Origin: STD1-204 sp041649895
GTDB taxonomy: Bacteria; Patescibacteriota; Minisyncoccia; Minisyncoccales; Minisyncoccaceae
Direction of reading: 5' to 3'
Length of the DNA: 6,628 bases
Assembly: GCA_041649895.1 (NCBI GenBank)
Contig: JBAZMG010000054.1
Coordinates: forward strand, 1 to 6,628
Both the position numbers and the translations under genes were made by a program. Positions 1 through 6,328 of the stretch are shown here, in pieces (position 1 is the first letter of the stretch; each line of letters begins with the position of its first letter). The notes beneath the pieces are model-generated. The model was not told where the DNA came from. It worked only from the letters and a program-made list of their open reading frames with translations, and did no database searches.

Positions 1-1332
1 CATATTATTGTCTCCCCGCAAAACCACTCCTGTCGGCCCGGTTATTTTCAAAGATAAAATTGTATCTCCGGGTCCAAAATTAGGACACGCATCAACTACT
101 TTCCGTTCAATGCTCTTTTCAGGAGACAGCGATAATGTTTCGTAATCCATTATGTTTTGGACTTCGCAACTCTTTTTGCTTGAATCGTTTACGTATTCTT
201 CACAATTTGGAGTGTTATAAAAAACAACCTTTCCCGTCTTCGCTATAGCGGGAACATCTACTTTTTTCTTATACATAGTCGTTTTAAAAACAAGCAGAGA
301 AGAAGCTTTTTTCATTATGGAAGATCCTCGAACACTCATATCGCAATTGGTGTCAAAATCAGGGCACCATCCCACAAAATCATAGCAATATTGGGTATAT
401 TTAATCCCCGTAAAAGCAATCGCCATATAATTTGTTGCTTTTTTCATATCAGCGTCAAATCGATTTGGGTTAATGGAATCAATAGATAATATTTTTTCAT
501 CCATATTCATTGTAGCAAGGTTTTCAATATTGTGGCTTAAAAATAGCGGTTCATTTTGCCCATCGGTAATATCAAAATTTTCTTTACTGTAAAAATACAT
601 TCCCGCCTCTCTGTTTAATATTTTAAAAGATTTCATAGCAGAAGTAATAGGATAGATTTTATCTATTATTACTTCGTTTTGGTTGTTGTCTCTATTTGGG
701 TCATTGGGCCATGCCCCATAAAGCATAGTCGGCGTACCTTTAAAATTGGGATCGCTGAATGCCCATATCTCTTTCGCTCCCGAATATTTTCTAATTCTTA
801 TTTCTTCCCCGGGTTGCAGATTAAGCTCTTTTGCTGTTTCAATAGTCTGATATACTTTTGTTTTTTTTACCCCATCAACCATCTCATCTTTTTCCACGCA
901 AATAAGCATATTTTCCATTGCCGGCTTGCCGTTCACAAGATCGTCGCAACTTGTCAGTTTTTCCAAATCATTGGATCCGGTTAAAGAGGAATTGATTTTG
1001 TCCAAAATAAAATACGATCCGTACAAAACCAAGAGCCCCACAAACGCTCCCAAAAACTTTGTACGAGCGCTCGAAATTTTCGCCGGTTCTCCACCGGACA
1101 TCATAAACTCGAGTCCCGCGGAAAATACAGTTGCGAAAGCCACTACCGATCCGATGGCGACGAAGAATATATAAAAATAAACCACATATCCGGACAACCC
1201 GGTGTCTTTATCTATCGTATGGTTAAAAATAACAGGATATTTCGATTCCAAGGCGAAAGACGCCGTCGGAAAAATCAAGATTCCGGCAAAGATCAAACAA
1301 AATATCAAATTAAAAATACTTTTCTTTTTCAT
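1..1332 (-). CDS. VirB2-like pilin-domain fusion protein with crystallin-like ectodomain (partial, C-terminus off the left edge)
   Basis: The frame is open from the ATG at 1332 to base 1, giving 444 residues with no stop. Residues 1-27 are a signal peptide (MKKK, hydrophobic core, cut probably after SFA). The mature protein starts LESKYP. Residues 49-74 and 92-110 are two membrane helices separated by MSGGEPAKISSAR and followed by KINSSLT, which is the T4SS_pilin/VirB2-like signature; the usual INP reads INS here. The rest (about 120-444) should lie outside the membrane. It contains crystallin-like stretches (KEIWAFSDPNFKG at 187-199; AGMYFYSKENF at 243-253). It aligns along its whole visible length with the gene upstream: both share YVVYFY, the EIW motif, and LSLKI/LSMRV near the end. 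By that alignment roughly 35-40 residues are missing off the edge. The ATG lies one base after the upstream stop (TAATATG), so translation is probably coupled; no clear Shine-Dalgarno is present. Likely role: a surface or pilus subunit of a type IV secretion-related machine. The fold family is well supported; the function is inferred. Confidence 0.85.
   Translation of the reverse strand, partial: MKKKSIFNLIFCLIFAGILIFPTASFALESKYPVIFNHTIDKDTGLSGYVVYFYIFFVAIGSVVAFATVFSAGLEFMMSGGEPAKISSARTKFLGAFVGLLVLYGSYFILDKINSSLTGSNDLEKLTSCDDLVNGKPAMENMLICVEKDEMVDGVKKTKVYQTIETAKELNLQPGEEIRIRKYSGAKEIWAFSDPNFKGTPTMLYGAWPNDPNRDNNQNEVIIDKIYPITSAMKSFKILNREAGMYFYSKENFDITDGQNEPLFLSHNIENLATMNMDEKILSIDSINPNRFDADMKKATNYMAIAFTGIKYTQYCYDFVGWCPDFDTNCDMSVRGSSIMKKASSLLVFKTTMYKKKVDVPAIAKTGKVVFYNTPNCEEYVNDSSKKSCEVQNIMDYETLSLSPEKSIERKVVDACPNFGPGDTILSLKITGPTGVVLRGDNNM
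514..813 (-). other. Crystallin-like Greek-key region of the left-edge paralogue
   Basis: Residues 174-273 correspond to the same region of the upstream gene: PGEEIRIRKY, KEIWAFSDPNFKGTPTMLY, then AGMYFYSKENF and PLFLSHNIENL. The PNFKG turn is closer to the beta/gamma-crystallin pattern than its paralogue's. Confidence 0.42.
979..1197 (-). other. VirB2-like pilin module of the left-edge paralogue
   Basis: Residues 46-118 match the module upstream in order and spacing (YVVYFY, SGGEPAKISSAR, SYFILDKINSSL). The most conserved proline, in INP, is replaced by serine, so this is the most diverged copy. Confidence 0.78.
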
Positions 1333-1333
1333 A

Positions 1334-2677
1334 TTATAGTTTTTCGTCAAAAGGAATGATCTGGTAAGTATCCACGCTGTTAAGATACAAAACATTATTA
1401 AACGGCACGCATGTTCCTTGTGTTGTAAAATCAATGTCCGTGTGCCATTTTTTGCCGGCATAGCTTAAGATTACGGCGGCTGTTCCGTTTACCCTCATCG
1501 ACAAAACCCTTTCCCCGCTAAACGAAGCGCAGGCGGACGCGATTGACTCTTCGTTTGTTGGTGTATCATAAAAATTGATGGAGCAAGTTTGCACTTCCGA
1601 AGAAGTGGAAAGCCCGCACCCAAGCGCGTTATACAAAGTTATATCTCCCAGTTTTTTTCCGGACGGATTTCTCTCTTTTAATTTAAACAAAGTCATGGCG
1701 CCAAAACTACTCGAAGCATTATCTCCTCCATTTCCATTGAAAAGGATCGTTGTTTTTGCTCCATCGGTTTTATCAAAATCGGTGCCAAAAACAAGCGCGT
1801 AATAATTTTCTTCGTTTCTTTTGTCGTTTACTATGGAAATTGAGCGTACATTGTTTTTATAAGCGCATAGTTTATTTTCCAACGTAGCGGGAGAGCAGTC
1901 ATCCAAGTTTGTGCCGGAATTTAAAAATAGGGGAGGCAGGCTCGCGATGCTTTGCCCCGCACCATCGTATATATACACGCCCGGACTTTTCTTATACACT
2001 TTTACGGATTGGTAGGTGGAATCAATAGTTATCGGCGCGGTTATATCACTATCATAATTCGCTTCGGTAATATCGGAATAATCACTGAATAATAAAGTTG
2101 ACGCGCCCTGATAGTCCGCGTTACCAAATCCCCATATTTCTCGGAGCCCTCTGTATTTTTTAATAGTAATAATATCTCCCGGATTAAGTTCCAAGTTAGC
2201 GTCGTCTCCAAAAGCTCCCAGATATTCCGTTTCTCCGGTTGAAGCGATTTTGATCTCCACGCACACATCGGAAGCATTGCAATCAAGCTCCGAAAAACCC
2301 GGCTTTGTTAATGATGGATTAATTGTGTTTAAGATCAAATACGACACGACCAATATAAATGCCCCGATTAAACCTCCTTTTATTCTATCTTTGGCTTCGC
2401 TCACCCTTGCCGGATCGCCACCACTGATCACAAACTCCACTCCCGCGTAGACAAGAACCAAAAATACGATTACCACGCCGATAATTGACAGCAACGCGTA
2501 AAAATAAACAACATAATTCGCCAAATCGCTATTGGAATCAATGGTTAAAGTTTGCGCTGGACCGATCGGTATCGGCGGATACTTTGTTTCCATTGCCGCC
2601 AAAGTATAATATGGAGCAAAAACCAAAAACAATACAACTGCGATAATAAATATTTTTATGGGTTTTTGTTTTGGCAT
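1334..2677 (-). CDS. VirB2-like pilin-domain fusion protein with crystallin-like ectodomain (447 aa)
   Basis: Residues 1-28 form a signal peptide (MPKQKPIK, then a long hydrophobic core, cut probably after LAA). The mature start METKYP matches the ESKYP of its downstream paralogue. Two membrane helices (about 55-80 and 101-118) flank ISGGDPARVSEAKDRI, and the second ends in LNTINPSL. This is a very clear T4SS_pilin/VirB2-like module, as found in CPR bacteria. Typical members end soon after INP; this one continues for some 325 residues. The extension is beta-rich, with repeated SI/SVxV strands followed by aromatic Greek-key-like motifs (REIWGFGNADYQG 179-191; PGVYIYDGAGQS 232-243; LSMRVNGTAAVIL 392-404). 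An in-frame ATG at 2719 has an AAGGG about 8 bases upstream and would add 14 residues overlapping the previous gene. I prefer 2677 because it gives an ordinary signal peptide equal in length to the paralogue's and sits 7 bases after the previous stop. Likely role: a secreted or membrane-anchored pilus or surface subunit (inferred). Confidence 0.88.
   Translation of the reverse strand: MPKQKPIKIFIIAVVLFLVFAPYYTLAAMETKYPPIPIGPAQTLTIDSNSDLANYVVYFYALLSIIGVVIVFLVLVYAGVEFVISGGDPARVSEAKDRIKGGLIGAFILVVSYLILNTINPSLTKPGFSELDCNASDVCVEIKIASTGETEYLGAFGDDANLELNPGDIITIKKYRGLREIWGFGNADYQGASTLLFSDYSDITEANYDSDITAPITIDSTYQSVKVYKKSPGVYIYDGAGQSIASLPPLFLNSGTNLDDCSPATLENKLCAYKNNVRSISIVNDKRNEENYYALVFGTDFDKTDGAKTTILFNGNGGDNASSSFGAMTLFKLKERNPSGKKLGDITLYNALGCGLSTSSEVQTCSINFYDTPTNEESIASACASFSGERVLSMRVNGTAAVILSYAGKKWHTDIDFTTQGTCVPFNNVLYLNSVDTYQIIPFDEKL
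1898..2182 (-). other. Crystallin-like Greek-key region of the 447-aa protein
   Basis: Residues 166-260 hold two consecutive units. The first is PGDIITIKKY followed by REIWGFGNADYQGASTLLF. The second is YQSVKVYKK followed by VYIYDGAGQS and LFLNSGTNLDD. The aromatic strand, the '-YQG-S--L' turn and the SV-V start of the second unit resemble beta/gamma-crystallin motifs. The match is by eye and could be a different beta-sandwich. Confidence 0.42.
2309..2527 (-). other. VirB2-like pilin module of the 447-aa protein
   Basis: Residues 51-123 form the clearest of the three modules: YVVYFY opens the first helix, SGGDPARVSEAKDRIKGG is the loop, and SYLILNTINPSL ends the second helix. Confidence 0.85.
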
Positions 2678-2684
2678 AATTTTA

Positions 2685-5600
2685 TTAACGTTCCGTTCCT
2701 TGGCAGCAATAATAATCATTTATGTATCCCTTGATCAGATCTTGGCAATTGCCCGCGCCCGTCCTGTCTTTATTAGCGAAACATTTTGCCGCTATGGTAT
2801 CGTCCGCATTTAGGGGAAAACAATTGTACCTGTCGCTCAATTGCGGATAGGGGAACGAGGGGAGAACAACATAAGAATTCATTTTTATCGCGCTCACACC
2901 TTCTTCACAGCTAAACAACCTTGTCTTCGCGAGATCTTCTTTATAGGGCATTCCGTATCCTTGGACGCATTTTTCCAGCCTGTCTCGGACAATATTCAAC
3001 AAGTCCAAAGCCTCCCATCTGTTTTCCACATCTGTAGCTTTTCCGCTAAAAATATCTTGAAGTCTTGTTTGTAAAATTTGCACCCTCTTCAAATGCCCAG
3101 GGTCGCCGGCACTGCAACTATCTGAAACACTTGTACCTGCTATTGCAGCGTACTCCTCCGCGTTTGTAGCCGTCGCGGCAAAACTTCCGGGCCTGAAAAT
3201 TTTGCACTGACTTTTCGCTATTTTTCTAAATGGGCAGAGATAATACTCTTCTGATGTAAGACATAGACCCTCTTCATCTTTTGGCTGCGGGATAAATTCT
3301 GTATGAGCTTGTACCCAAGCAGGGTCAATTGTAACTATTGAATAACTATGAAAATGGAATCCGCTTGGATAATCTCGCTCTTGGCTTGGGGGGCACGTAG
3401 GGCCTGTGCCACACCCAGGGTAAAGAGCCGCATAATCTCCGGTTGGGATTTGCGTACAAGTGACAGGAAAATCAAATTGCAAAGGAGTTATCGGGTTAGA
3501 TGCGCAATGCTCTTTGTAGTTGGGACAATAATTTTTATATATTGTCCCTGCGGGATTTCCCGGACAAGGGCAAGCAGACGCATATGTATACTCATCATAT
3601 TCTTTGCCTGTTTCTGGGTTTATTCCGGTGAGCAACGTCAGTGCATAATGGCAATAAGCAACATTTGTTACTACGTGGTTATAGATATTAACTTGTGGCT
3701 TCTTTGCAATGTCCGGGCATGCATCCGTTTCGCCGCAACAAAGACATTTGGATTGTTGAGTATTAATTTTACAATCTCTGCAATAATGATAAGTCGTCCC
3801 TCCGCTGATACCGCCACACTCGGTAGTATAACAGGTGGTTTCTCCTTCGTAGCCGGTAATAGGGTCTGCCGGCAAACCGTTTTTACAATTACTGCAATTA
3901 CATTCATCTGGGGCATTAACTAATTGTTGGGCTTCGGTAATCACTCCTTGTACTTCTATTGATGTCTGGTTCAACGCTTTTTGAACTTCTTCGGCATAAG
4001 CCATGCCCTTGCTTACTAACTGGCTAATAGGGATTAGTGACTTCATATACCCCCTCTCTATTGTCGTGTCCAGTGTACATTTTTCTTTTGTTTCCGAATA
4101 ATCAATCATGCCTGCTTTGGCAGCGTCCGAATATTTTTTAGGATCCGTAGTCCCCGGGTTTTCCAATCTATAAAAAGTTAATGGGTCCCCATCTCTAAAC
4201 CATGCTTCTGTTTTATTATCCGGTAACAAATCGCACAGCCTTTTTGTAGTAACCCCTCCTTTTGGTTTATCAAGGTATCCTGCCTCGGGATAACCCGGGC
4301 TAAAATATTTATCTCCCGGATTAACCAATGCTTGCAATTCTCCTTCGGAACATTTATTAATGGTTTTGTCGTCTTTTGTTGGGTCTCCCGTCCGCCATGC
4401 AGTACAATTAAAACTTTTACAATATTCAATGATGTCGTAATTAATTGGGAAAACGGGTCTTGAAACCTCAATTTCTGTTTTGCTTTCCGCTTGCAAGGTT
4501 TGGAACTCCGCGAGCGAAAGATAATTATACAAATAATTATAATCCGTATTGCTTTTTTGCAGTAAAATTGAATTTTCTATGGTTTTCAAATCAGTAATAC
4601 GATTTGCGTAATAACTATTAAAACCTTGCAATCTTGCTTGAGCCTCTTGAATAGTCAGGAATGTCGCTTTAACTGTCCCATCTGCCTGTACAAACCCTAA
4701 TGAACATTTGAGTTTGGGATTGCCTGAGCCCGTTAATCTGTAGCTTATTTCTTGGCCATTGCATCTTATATCTTGCATATTGTCGCAAGGATAAGTTAAT
4801 GCGGACGGAGACGAGGTGCATAATTGCCCTGCTCCACTGCCGCAACAAATGCAACCCGTGCCCGGATACATTCCAACTTTACTACAGGCTCCGGCGCACT
4901 CTCCCTTCTTATATATAGTATAGTTTGTTTTTTTACAGTTATTACAGTTACAGCCCCTTTTTATCGATTCTTTCATTTCATTAATGGGGCCGTCTGTTCC
5001 ATTACAAGCCGTTACTACACCGGCAGAATTTGTACTATTTAATAACTTTATTTTTATCACTGTCGCTTTAAGCAACCCATCTATACAATAAGACATATCC
5101 AGCCCCTCAAACAGATCTCTATCATCAATTGCATTATCGTTATTCCTATCTATGGTATCTCCATTGGCATCATACATATAACATTTCTCCTCGCCCTTGC
5201 TTAAAAGATGTGAATAGTTGCTGCGCTGTGTTGTTGTACTTGAATTCGCGGCCAATATGGACTCTATCACCGAGCCCAAGGGTATTTCCATATAAGTCAC
5301 TTTGCCATTTACGGTCGTTCCCGGAGTTGGAGTGGTTCCCGCGTTAAAACTTTGAAGCGACGGCAGATTTATTTTCAAAACCTCCGGATTAATGCTCGCG
5401 ATAATCGCGTACGAACCAAGCAAAATCACGAGGCCAACCAAAGCCCTTCTTATTCCATCTTTCGCGTCGGTAATCTTCGCGACATTTCCGCTTGAAAAAA
5501 GAATGGTAATTCCTTGGTAGGCGGCAGACATCGCGGCTATTACAATGCCGCCGAGAATGGCTAGAGAAAAAGCGTAAGCGAAAAAATTATTGCCTCCGGT

Positions 5601-5726
5601 GGTCGGGTCGGTCGGTACTCCGGGCAAAACAGGATAAGCCAATTCCGTTGTTTCCGCACCGCAAAAAAAACGCGGAAATAATAATGCGCCAAAAAAGATT
5701 ATTAAAATGAACGTTTTTTTATTCAT
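2685..5726 (-). CDS. Giant cysteine-rich VirB2-like pilin-domain fusion protein (1013 aa)
   Basis: Residues 1-24 are a signal peptide (MNKKTF start). The mature part begins ETTELAYPVLPG, like many CPR pilin-like proteins. Membrane helices at about 50-75 and 92-112 flank SSGNVAKITDAKDGIRR, and the second leads into SINPEVL: a T4SS_pilin/VirB2-like module. Nearly 900 residues follow, predicted to be extracytoplasmic. A proline/threonine linker (129-140) is followed by a dockerin-like calcium loop (193-204) and two related cysteine modules (259-303 and 609-670, each CxCxxC…CxCCG). Helix-rich spacers lie at about 355-420, 562-605 and 880-920, and a cysteine-rich C-terminus ends YYCCQGTER. I count about 50 cysteines after the signal peptide, so extensive disulfide bonding is likely. 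The frame stays open upstream to 5933, but those 69 extra residues are basic out-of-frame sequence from the preceding gene. The start at 5726 gives a proper signal peptide and overlaps the upstream stop by 8 bases (ATGAATAA). Function is unknown; a pilus-tip or adhesin-like subunit is my inference. I recognise no named family for the ectodomain. Confidence 0.88.
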   Translation of the reverse strand: MNKKTFILIIFFGALLFPRFFCGAETTELAYPVLPGVPTDPTTGGNNFFAYAFSLAILGGIVIAAMSAAYQGITILFSSGNVAKITDAKDGIRRALVGLVILLGSYAIIASINPEVLKINLPSLQSFNAGTTPTPGTTVNGKVTYMEIPLGSVIESILAANSSTTTQRSNYSHLLSKGEEKCYMYDANGDTIDRNNDNAIDDRDLFEGLDMSYCIDGLLKATVIKIKLLNSTNSAGVVTACNGTDGPINEMKESIKRGCNCNNCKKTNYTIYKKGECAGACSKVGMYPGTGCICCGSGAGQLCTSSPSALTYPCDNMQDIRCNGQEISYRLTGSGNPKLKCSLGFVQADGTVKATFLTIQEAQARLQGFNSYYANRITDLKTIENSILLQKSNTDYNYLYNYLSLAEFQTLQAESKTEIEVSRPVFPINYDIIEYCKSFNCTAWRTGDPTKDDKTINKCSEGELQALVNPGDKYFSPGYPEAGYLDKPKGGVTTKRLCDLLPDNKTEAWFRDGDPLTFYRLENPGTTDPKKYSDAAKAGMIDYSETKEKCTLDTTIERGYMKSLIPISQLVSKGMAYAEEVQKALNQTSIEVQGVITEAQQLVNAPDECNCSNCKNGLPADPITGYEGETTCYTTECGGISGGTTYHYCRDCKINTQQSKCLCCGETDACPDIAKKPQVNIYNHVVTNVAYCHYALTLLTGINPETGKEYDEYTYASACPCPGNPAGTIYKNYCPNYKEHCASNPITPLQFDFPVTCTQIPTGDYAALYPGCGTGPTCPPSQERDYPSGFHFHSYSIVTIDPAWVQAHTEFIPQPKDEEGLCLTSEEYYLCPFRKIAKSQCKIFRPGSFAATATNAEEYAAIAGTSVSDSCSAGDPGHLKRVQILQTRLQDIFSGKATDVENRWEALDLLNIVRDRLEKCVQGYGMPYKEDLAKTRLFSCEEGVSAIKMNSYVVLPSFPYPQLSDRYNCFPLNADDTIAAKCFANKDRTGAGNCQDLIKGYINDYYCCQGTER
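3717..3902 (-). repeat. Cysteine module 2 of the 1013-aa protein
   Basis: Residues 609-670 begin CNCSNCK and close with CLCCGETDAC. Between lie C632, C637, C649 and C652, so this copy is longer than module 1 by an inserted segment with an extra cysteine pair. It probably forms a small disulfide-rich or metal-binding fold; which one cannot be told from sequence alone. Confidence 0.7.
4818..4952 (-). repeat. Cysteine module 1 of the 1013-aa protein
   Basis: Residues 259-303 begin CNCNNCK, have C277 and C281 in the middle, and end CICCGSG…C303: nine cysteines in 45 residues. The opening CxCxxC and closing CxCCG recur in module 2. It is related at protein level only; the DNA is not an obvious direct repeat. 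Confidence 0.7.
5115..5150 (-). other. Dockerin/EF-hand-like calcium-binding loop in the 1013-aa protein
   Basis: Residues 193-204 read DRNNDNAIDDRD. Acidic or amide residues fall at loop positions 1, 3, 5, 9 and 12, with isoleucine at position 8, which is the dockerin-type calcium loop pattern. A half-loop (DANGD, 186-190) lies just before it. Calcium binding is predicted, not shown. Confidence 0.55.
5373..5591 (-). other. VirB2-like pilin module of the 1013-aa protein
   Basis: Residues 46-118 hold two membrane helices joined by a short polar loop (SSGN, AKITDAKDGIRR) and ending in INPEVL. This order of elements defines the T4SS_pilin/VirB2-like domain of CPR bacteria and is repeated in the next two genes. 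Confidence 0.82.
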
Positions 5727-6264
5727 TCGCCGGTTCTTCACTATTGCTATTTTTGCTTGTGTTTGATTCTGCGGGGCTCGTGTTAGTAGAAGTTGTTGTT
5801 TTCTTTGATTGTTCCGGTGCCGACTCTTTTTCTCGCGCCGACTCAATCGGTCGAGGCCTTGATTTGACCTTGGCGGCGGCCGGAGCCGAAACCGCTTCTT
5901 CTTCGCCCTCTGTGTTTGCTTCCCTGCTATCATTTAATACCGATATCACCAACAAAGTCCATGTTGGCATTATATCTCCAAGATAAGGGACTATTTCTAT
6001 TGTTTCCGTGACAAAAAACCTTCCCCAAATCTTTTGTTTTAAAGATCCAAGCATTGAACTCCCTCCATTTCGTGATAAAAGCCACATACCAAATATAAAT
6101 CCGCCCACAATATCCAAAAGTCCAAAGTCATCCATCCCGATAAACAATAAAAGATAACCGATCAGATCAAACATAACCGCGATAAACATTATAAAAATAG
6201 TTTCCGGGTTGGGCCGCAAATTCTTAAAGTTTATCTTATAAAGGAAGGCGAGAGGGGATTCCAT
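5719..6264 (-). CDS. Small membrane protein with long hydrophilic tail, first gene of the pilin-fusion operon
   Basis: This is a 181-residue protein I cannot name. A short basic N-terminus is followed by hydrophobic segments at about 22-43 and 47-63, a basic loop (SLKQKIWGRFF), and a third hydrophobic stretch around 88-110 with the motif IVPYLGDIMPTWTLLVISVL. Similar 'P-LG--PTWT--V' ends occur in small uncharacterised membrane proteins of CPR bacteria. The last 70 residues (111-181) are low complexity: glutamate-, alanine-, serine- and threonine-rich with lysine and arginine, probably disordered. The gene follows the divergent promoter and overlaps the next start by 8 bases, so it should be co-expressed with the pilin fusions; a role in assembling or anchoring them is inference only. 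ATG at 6264 is preferred. An in-frame TTG at 6276 would add four residues. Neither start has a recognisable Shine-Dalgarno. Confidence 0.75.
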   Translation of the reverse strand: MESPLAFLYKINFKNLRPNPETIFIMFIAVMFDLIGYLLLFIGMDDFGLLDIVGGFIFGMWLLSRNGGSSMLGSLKQKIWGRFFVTETIEIVPYLGDIMPTWTLLVISVLNDSREANTEGEEEAVSAPAAAKVKSRPRPIESAREKESAPEQSKKTTTSTNTSPAESNTSKNSNSEEPANE

Positions 6265-6288
6265 ATCTATGCACAATTTTAATTAATA

Positions 6289-6297
6289 TGATATAAT
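6289..6297 (+). promoter_or_regulatory. Extended -10 promoter for the rightward VirB6-like gene
   Basis: TGATATAAT is a perfect extended -10 (TG-N-TATAAT). TGCACA at 6270-6275, 16 bases upstream of the hexamer, matches 4 of 6 bases of the -35 consensus. Transcription would start near 6304, about 25 bases before the ATG. Predicted from sequence only. Confidence 0.62.
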
Positions 6298-6298
6298 A

Positions 6299-6307
6299 AT
6301 TATATCA
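6299..6307 (-). promoter_or_regulatory. Extended -10 promoter for the leftward pilin-fusion operon
   Basis: Read on the minus strand this is also TGATATAAT, a perfect extended -10. TTTACT (plus positions 6322-6327) lies 17 bases upstream and matches 4 of 6 bases of the -35 consensus. Transcription would begin near 6292 and produce a leader of under 30 bases before the ATG at 6264. No other promoter-like gap occurs before any downstream gene, so this would drive the whole operon. Confidence 0.62.
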
Positions 6308-6328
6308 TCAACAAGAAAGAGAGTAAAT

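Larger units (their letters stand above)
6288..6308. repeat. Perfect 10-bp inverted repeat with 1-base centre spanning both -10 elements
   Basis: The arms ATGATATAAT (6288-6297) and ATTATATCAT (6299-6308) are exact reverse complements around the A at 6298. The palindrome places the two opposing -10 elements back to back with one base between them. It could also be an operator for a dimeric regulator, but nothing beyond symmetry supports that. Confidence 0.85.

Noticed and set aside
679..1174. Two overlapping plus-strand open frames near the left end
   Set aside because: Both are antisense to the left-edge paralogue, whose signal peptide and pilin module are clear.
2678..2719. Alternative ATG at 2719 for the 447-aa protein, with an AAGGG about 8 bases upstream
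   Set aside because: It adds 14 residues ahead of a normal signal peptide and overlaps the previous gene by 35 bases. The paralogue has no such extension. It remains possible, so it is noted in the gene entry.
3348..3923. 191-codon plus-strand open frame inside the giant pilin-fusion gene
   Set aside because: It is antisense to a well-supported gene; its composition is irregular and no domain, ribosome site or promoter supports it.
5659..5666. Lipoprotein signal (cysteine near the end of the 1013-aa protein's signal peptide)
   Set aside because: The residues before C22 are RFF, which do not fit a lipobox; an ordinary signal peptidase site after CGA fits better.
5659..5675. CCGC-A8-C-GCGG hairpin as a possible terminator or slippage tract
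   Set aside because: The stem is only four base pairs and lies within signal-peptide codons. Short A/T runs are common in this composition, and nothing indicates phase variation.
5727..5933. In-frame 69-codon N-terminal extension of the 1013-aa protein
   Set aside because: It is highly basic, lies over the low-complexity tail of the upstream gene in another frame, and would bury the signal peptide inside the protein.
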